Made by a program: the position numbers and the translations under genes. The notes under the pieces were generated by a model. It searched no databases, was not told the origin of the DNA, and saw nothing but the letters and a program-made list of their open reading frames with translations. From Desulfobacteraceae bacterium (GTDB lineage Bacteria; Desulfobacterota; DSM-4660; Desulfatiglandales; Desulfatiglandaceae), in contig DSCZ01000322.1 in assembly GCA_011048855.1 (NCBI GenBank), positions 1-13,800 of the forward strand: a stretch of DNA of 13,800 bases, given 5' to 3'. Shown piece by piece: positions 9,626 to 13,800 of this stretch (the stretch's first letter is position 1; the number at the start of each line of letters is the position of its first letter).

Positions 9626-10000
9626 TCAATCGATTTCCTCCGCCACGAGGTTAATTTTTTCCGCAAAGGCGTCTATATCCACCGGCTTCCACAGGTAGTT
9701 GGACTCGCCGGCGGCGGCGGAACCCGCCTCGAAATCTTCCTGTGAACCATGGCCGGTCATGAATATGAATTTCAACTCCGGATCGATTTCTGCCATATGT
9801 TCTTTGAGGGTCACGCCGCTAAGCCCCGGGAGCTTTACATCGAGAACGGCTACGTCGTACTTTTTATCTCTAAAAAGCTTCAGGGCAGACTCCGCCGTGA
9901 CCGCCCAGTCAACGGAAAACCCTCTTATAGTGAGTCTTTCCGCCAGCGTCACGGCAAGTTCTTCTTCATCATCGACTAACAGTACTCTAATGGGTTTCAT
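9626..10000 (-). CDS. Stand-alone response regulator receiver (first in the block)
   Basis: A 124-aa receiver domain and nothing else. Acidic pocket D10/D11, phosphorylation site D54 (VAVLDVKLPGLSG), switch residues T82 in FMTGHGS and K105 in LWKPVD. The start overlaps the end of the upstream kinase gene by 14 bases, with GGAG just before it inside that gene, so translation is probably coupled and the kinase is its most likely partner. The region after TGHG (QEDFEAGSAAAGESNYLW) departs from the usual A-x-x-x-GA-x-D-F pattern, so its binding face differs from the other two receivers. A likely intermediate carrier between the kinase and the ChpT-like protein. Confidence 0.93.
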   Translation of the reverse strand: MKPIRVLLVDDEEELAVTLAERLTIRGFSVDWAVTAESALKLFRDKKYDVAVLDVKLPGLSGVTLKEHMAEIDPELKFIFMTGHGSQEDFEAGSAAAGESNYLWKPVDIDAFAEKINLVAEEID

Positions 10001-11723
10001 CCTTTTTCTCCGGCGTTAACGGCAAAACTATATCAAAGCGTGTTCCTTCCCCAACCTGGCTTGTCACTTCAATGGAACCTCCTATTTCCTGCACGAGACC
10101 GTAGGTTATCGACAGGCCCAGGCCGGTACCCCCTTTCTTCGTCCTGGTTGAAAAAAACGGCTCGAACACCCGCTTTAGATCTTCTGGAGGGATACCACAA
10201 CCGTCGTCAATAACCGAAACCATGATGGATTCCTCTGATATCCGCCTGGCTTCAAAAGTCAAATCCCCTCCATCTTCAAGTGCAGCGAACGCATTATTTA
10301 TTAAATTGAGAAATATTTGCTGTAGCTTGCCTCTGTCGCTTTTGAAAACAGGGATATCAGAATTTACGTTAATATTAATATTTATAGCCCTGTGATGAGC
10401 TTCATTTTTAAGGAATGATAATACACTTTCTATGGTTTCTTTTAAATTTACATCTTCTACGCTCAAATCCATATGGCGTGCGAAGCCTAAAAGCCGCCTT
10501 GTGATTGCTGCACAGCGTTTGACCGAAGCCGAAATGACCTCGGTCTGTTTGATCAATCTGGATCGTAGTTCGCTTTCGGGTTGGGGGCTGAGCAAATCGG
10601 TGATCAACCCTGCTTTTTCGTTTATTATGGCGAGAGGGTTGTTGATTTCGTGTGCGACCCCCGCTGCAAGACGCCCGATGGAGGCAAGTTTATTTGTATA
10701 TTCAACATGATGAAGTGCTGTAACACGTTTTTGATCAGCGGCGTGTATCCTGCTGATAAGATATGTGGCAACTGCCAGTACCACAAGAAGTATCACGGCA
10801 ACGCTGATCAGAAGATACGTGGTTATCTGGGCACGGGCCTTAAACCAAGGCCGCATCATTTCGTCTTTGTCTTTAATAGCCATTAAAATAAAAGGGGTTT
10901 CTTCGATATAAGCATAGCTGACAAAAAGAGTTTCTCCTTTCCGGCCGCGGGTTTCGAAGACTTTTGTGGAGTCGGTTCCTTCCGGTACTGAAAGGGTCAT
11001 TTTTTCCAGGACCCCGCCGAAAAAGCGTGATTGTGTCTGCAACACACCGTTTCGATTGACCACGAACAGGTCTGAAGCGGTGCCTGTTTCCATATGCACC
11101 AACTTTTGATGAATATTTTCGGCTTCTATCGTGGCTCTCAGAATGAAACTGCGATCACCCCCGGTGTCGCGGTAAACCGCAAGAACCATATGAGGGCTGC
11201 GGCGGAGCCCCAGGAAGACATCGCTCGTATGGCTCCCCTGTGCCTTCACTTCTTCGAACCACTTCTGCCCGCTGTAGTCGGCGCTGGCGAGATCGTAAGG
11301 GCCTATGTAATTTATTTGCCTGCCTGAAGCATCAATAAGACCCAAGTCAGTGAATCCTCCGAAACTTTTCTGGAGATTCCTCAAAATATTCAGCAACCTG
11401 TCTTGATCGGACAACGACTCGAAGGAATTGTCCCGTGCAAGAAATTCCAGCGCCGATCTGCGTTCCACAAGAAAAAAGGACAGTGTGCGCCGCGCGTTCG
11501 AAACCAGGCGTGAAAGGCGCAGCATGTTTTCGGATTCTATCGCTTTTTGAGTGACTTGATAGTCGATTGCAGCCAGAAAGAAAACCGGCGCCAGGGCCGC
11601 CCCTGCGGTAAGAAGAACACTGAGATACCAGATGCAGCGGAGATTGAACATATTTTTGTATGGGCCCGCCGCTACGTCACGATAATCCCAGAATTTAGGT
11701 TTAATCTTGAAATTTAATGACAT
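9987..11723 (-). CDS. Membrane sensor histidine kinase with Cache-like periplasmic domain
   Basis: A 578-aa two-component kinase. A short cytoplasmic start is followed by membrane segment 1 (about 31-53), a 250-residue extracytoplasmic region with double-Cache character (GLIDASGRQINYIGPYDLASADYSGQKWFEE at about 128-158 in pieces; FVVNRNGVLQTQS near 220-232), and membrane segment 2 (about 301-324). There is no obvious HAMP domain. The phospho-acceptor is H358 in GVAHEINNPLAI, and the ATPase domain is intact: N box N473-NLINNA, G1 DDGCGIP at 506-512, F box F523-F524, G2 GGTGLGL at 531-537. Autokinase activity is therefore expected. The ligand is unknown. Its ATG directly abuts the stop of the preceding gene (TGAATG), and its end overlaps the next receiver by 14 bases. 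Confidence 0.95.
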   Translation of the reverse strand: MSLNFKIKPKFWDYRDVAAGPYKNMFNLRCIWYLSVLLTAGAALAPVFFLAAIDYQVTQKAIESENMLRLSRLVSNARRTLSFFLVERRSALEFLARDNSFESLSDQDRLLNILRNLQKSFGGFTDLGLIDASGRQINYIGPYDLASADYSGQKWFEEVKAQGSHTSDVFLGLRRSPHMVLAVYRDTGGDRSFILRATIEAENIHQKLVHMETGTASDLFVVNRNGVLQTQSRFFGGVLEKMTLSVPEGTDSTKVFETRGRKGETLFVSYAYIEETPFILMAIKDKDEMMRPWFKARAQITTYLLISVAVILLVVLAVATYLISRIHAADQKRVTALHHVEYTNKLASIGRLAAGVAHEINNPLAIINEKAGLITDLLSPQPESELRSRLIKQTEVISASVKRCAAITRRLLGFARHMDLSVEDVNLKETIESVLSFLKNEAHHRAINININVNSDIPVFKSDRGKLQQIFLNLINNAFAALEDGGDLTFEARRISEESIMVSVIDDGCGIPPEDLKRVFEPFFSTRTKKGGTGLGLSITYGLVQEIGGSIEVTSQVGEGTRFDIVLPLTPEKKDETH

Positions 11724-12944
11724 TCATAACCTGCTTTTACGGCGCCGCATCCTGTCGTACGCCTTTTCAAGGGTTTCGCTGAGAGTATCTATATCCACGG
11801 GTTTTTCGAGATAAGCAAAAGCACCCAGCTCCATACACACATCTCTGTCGGCATCAGTGCCGTGTCCGGTTAAAATCACCACCTCGATCTCGGGGTTTCG
11901 GGCTTTCACTCGTTTTAGAACTTCGACTCCGTCTATCCCCGGCATTTGGAGGTCTAAAACCATCACTTCGGGAGTGTCTTCGTGAACCATGTCCATCGCG
12001 CTTTCCCCGTCATAGACAACGCTCGAGTCTATTTCCCTCATCCGGAGCCTTTCAGAAAGAGTCTGGACAAATTCTCTTTCGTCATCGACCAGCAGCACCT
12101 TTACCGGGGTTTCAAAGCGGCGATAGGAAAATGGGCTGCGATGGTTTCCGGCCACCTTAACCTCCACCCGTCCGGAGTCAAATTCATCCGCCTCCATAAC
12201 CAGCCTCTGGAGTTCCTTTTCGAGTTTTTCATGCATGATCACGGGCCTGTATAACGTCAGCGACACATCCTGTTGTTGAACCTCCACCCCGGCTGCATAT
12301 CCGTGCTTTGCCAGGTGAACCTGGATCCGGGCGGAGGAGAGGAAATCAGAGGAATTTCGATTTGGATTCCTTTCTTTTAAAGGGGTGCTGTCCAAGGCTC
12401 TGGAAATGACTTCGACCGCTTCCTTCAGGCTGGCTTTATCCGCAGGCAGCACAATATCGTAAAGATCGGAATCCCACGCATCCGATGCTCCACTCAGAAA
12501 ACTCACCCAGAATTGACGCTGTCCATCGGCTTTACGAATACGGCGCCAGGCCTCGGATTCGCTGCATCCGAGTGTTTCGGCGGCAAGTCCGATCCGGAAT
12601 TCTCTGCCGGCCAACACCAGGACTCTTAAAACCGGGTCGAGCCACTCTGGGAGCAGCGGGGCGGAGAATCCGTGAATCAGAACACTTCCTTTTTCGAGCT
12701 GCAGGGCCAGGGCCAGTTTCAGCCATACAACGGTATTTTCAAGTTCATAAAGGAATGGGTTGAAGGAAGCGGTTCTGAAAAAGAAAGATTCTTCGAGCCT
12801 GGCCGTTGATATTCCTGATAAACGGTTTGCTTCCTCCAGGATTTCCCTGTCTGTTACGAGCCGGTATCCTGTGGCTTCAGCCGCAGCGGCCGCCAATTCG
12901 TCCGCCCGGCAGTATATGCTGCTGAATAATGAAATAGCCGGCAT
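11724..12944 (-). CDS. Cytidylate-kinase-like protein without P-loop, fused to a receiver domain
   Basis: A 406-aa protein in three parts. Residues 1-185 align without gaps at the start to the neighbouring cytidylate-kinase-like protein and share the late motif AWDSDLYDIVLP (156-167). The nucleotide-binding loop is lost: Gly9, Gly14 and Lys15 of the neighbour are Ser, Ala and Asp here. Residues about 200-265 resemble the neighbour's BON-like tail. Residues 281-400 are a full receiver with acidic pair D287/D288, phospho-acceptor D331 (VLDLQMPGIDG), T359 (ILTGHGT) and K381 (EKPVD). It is most likely a non-catalytic sensor/scaffold whose state is set by phosphorylation. A good ribosome site (GGAG, 8 bases before ATG 12944) fixes the start; it follows its paralogue by 32 bases and abuts the kinase gene. 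Confidence 0.85.
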   Translation of the reverse strand: MPAISLFSSIYCRADELAAAAAEATGYRLVTDREILEEANRLSGISTARLEESFFFRTASFNPFLYELENTVVWLKLALALQLEKGSVLIHGFSAPLLPEWLDPVLRVLVLAGREFRIGLAAETLGCSESEAWRRIRKADGQRQFWVSFLSGASDAWDSDLYDIVLPADKASLKEAVEVISRALDSTPLKERNPNRNSSDFLSSARIQVHLAKHGYAAGVEVQQQDVSLTLYRPVIMHEKLEKELQRLVMEADEFDSGRVEVKVAGNHRSPFSYRRFETPVKVLLVDDEREFVQTLSERLRMREIDSSVVYDGESAMDMVHEDTPEVMVLDLQMPGIDGVEVLKRVKARNPEIEVVILTGHGTDADRDVCMELGAFAYLEKPVDIDTLSETLEKAYDRMRRRKSRL

Positions 12945-12976
12945 TATTTTTCTCCGTTTTACCGGGCCTCAAACTG

Positions 12977-13786
12977 TCATTCCCCATACATTGTGAGCCG
13001 GGACATTTTCAAATTAATTTCTTTCACTTCGGGAATAGTTTCGACGATTTTGTAAATCCGGCGTTTGAGTTCCAGCTGCCGGACAGGAGGAGCTTTCAGG
13101 TGTATTTCAACCGATCCATCTCGTGCCTGAACATGTATATCATATTGGACATCCATTAAAGCAGCCTTGACTTCAGCTGCAAGCGTGAGGTCATGAAGGG
13201 CGCGGCTCGAATCAGGCGTGGTTGTAAATTTATCCATTTGAACAGTGTCGACGATGATTTTTGTAGCATCGTCCGTCGACAATTGCTTGATATGGATCAC
13301 GAGATCATACAGGCTGGGGTCCCATGTGTCTATTCCGTAAAGATCACGGCCCCACTTCCGCCGTTCTTCATCGTCTTTCTGAAGCAAGGCCATCGCTTTT
13401 TCATAGATTATACCTTCCCTGGCCATTTCAAGTCTTATCCGGTCTTCGAGATCTGCAACGATTCTCACCTTAAGAACATGTGAAATCCCGGAAACAAAAA
13501 AATGACCTGCCAGCCCGTGGTATACGACGTTGTCTGCAAGAAGCTGTTTTAGAAGCGCGGCTTTTATGTAGGCGATGTATTTTTCCTTTCCATATTCCAG
13601 CGCTTTGAAAATCGATGGTGCGTCCTGAACCGCTCGTATCAGTTTGATTTCGGGAACATTGAAATCCTGTGACGCCTCGATCAGGACATCCCTTGATATG
13701 CACCGATAACCGAGTCGCTCCGCCACTTTTTCGGCTACTTCTTTACCTTTGCTGTATGAGCCGCGGGAAATGGTTACAATTGCCAT
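12977..13786 (-). CDS. Cytidylate-kinase-like protein with BON-like C-terminal domain
   Basis: A 269-aa protein of the cytidylate kinase-like family (Cytidylate_kin2 type). The N-terminus MAIVTISRGSYSKGKE carries a P-loop-like G9-x4-G14-K15, followed by a helix and GYRCISRDVL as in family members that read ISREYGSGG. A lid-like segment KDDEERRKWGRDLYGID (137-153) precedes the conserved WDPSLYDLVIH (155-165). Residues about 195-265 look like a BON domain (DIHVQARDGSVEIHL, then IYKIVETIPEVKEINLKM), which in other proteins binds lipid or partner surfaces. True CMP kinase is usually a separate essential enzyme, so a signalling role seems more likely given the neighbours; the substrate is unknown. 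An excellent ribosome site (AAGGAGG) fixes the start. First gene in view of the minus-strand set. Confidence 0.87.
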   Translation of the reverse strand: MAIVTISRGSYSKGKEVAEKVAERLGYRCISRDVLIEASQDFNVPEIKLIRAVQDAPSIFKALEYGKEKYIAYIKAALLKQLLADNVVYHGLAGHFFVSGISHVLKVRIVADLEDRIRLEMAREGIIYEKAMALLQKDDEERRKWGRDLYGIDTWDPSLYDLVIHIKQLSTDDATKIIVDTVQMDKFTTTPDSSRALHDLTLAAEVKAALMDVQYDIHVQARDGSVEIHLKAPPVRQLELKRRIYKIVETIPEVKEINLKMSRLTMYGE

Positions 13787-13792
13787 GAAAAG

Positions 13793-13799
13793 CCTCCTT
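13793..13799 (-). promoter_or_regulatory. Ribosome binding site of the first cytidylate-kinase-like gene
   Basis: AAGGAGG on the minus strand, 6 bases before ATG 13786: a consensus Shine-Dalgarno sequence. The promoter, if it lies here, is beyond the window edge. Confidence 0.85.
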
Positions 13800-13800
13800 C

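Noticed and set aside
10360..10395. AT-rich patch with TAATATTAATATTTATA inside the kinase gene
   Set aside because: It looks like an internal promoter, but it encodes an Asn/Ile-rich strand in the normal reading frame at the start of the ATPase domain. No separate evidence for a promoter.

Overview
The window looks like a chromosomal segment of a Gram-negative bacterium, most likely a deltaproteobacterium (Desulfobacterota). This is inferred from the gene types together: a type IV pilus PilY1 protein, a cytidylate-kinase-like protein with a BON-like tail, NtrC-type receiver domains without output domains, and a lipoprotein with a signal peptidase II site. No rRNA, tRNA, CRISPR array, transposase or phage gene was seen, and the DNA reads as ordinary, densely coding and moderately GC-rich.

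Left part, + strand: about 25 codons that may end an upstream minor-pilin gene, then a short PilY1-type pilus-tip protein (116-2269) that keeps the C-terminal beta-propeller but lacks the usual long N-terminal part. A 243-base gap with a candidate promoter and an embedded inverted repeat leads to recN (2513-4168), a DNA double-strand-break repair ATPase.

Right part, - strand: everything from 13786 down to 4234 points the same way, in ten closely spaced genes. In order of transcription: (1) a cytidylate-kinase-like protein with a BON-like tail; (2) its paralogue, which has lost the P-loop and gained a receiver domain; (3) a membrane histidine kinase with a periplasmic Cache-like sensor; (4) a stand-alone receiver; (5) a histidine-kinase-like protein that keeps the phospho-acceptor helix but has a ruined ATPase domain, like ChpT or Spo0B; (6) a second stand-alone receiver. 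After a 183-base gap with repeats come (7) a nucleoside-phosphorylase-like protein, (8) NAD-dependent DNA ligase LigA, (9) acylphosphatase and (10) a lipoprotein with a FlgT/CsgG-like look. A hairpin plus T-run at the lipoprotein gene's end looks like the terminator, convergent with recN.

The most interesting part is the six-gene signalling block (8463-13786). It has the parts of a complete multistep phosphorelay (kinase, receiver, phosphotransferase, receivers), but no DNA-binding or other classical output domain. Its only non-signalling partners are the two cytidylate-kinase-like proteins, one of them physically fused to a receiver. My hypothesis is that the relay acts on, or through, this nucleotide-kinase-like pair. 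This rests on domain reading and gene order only.
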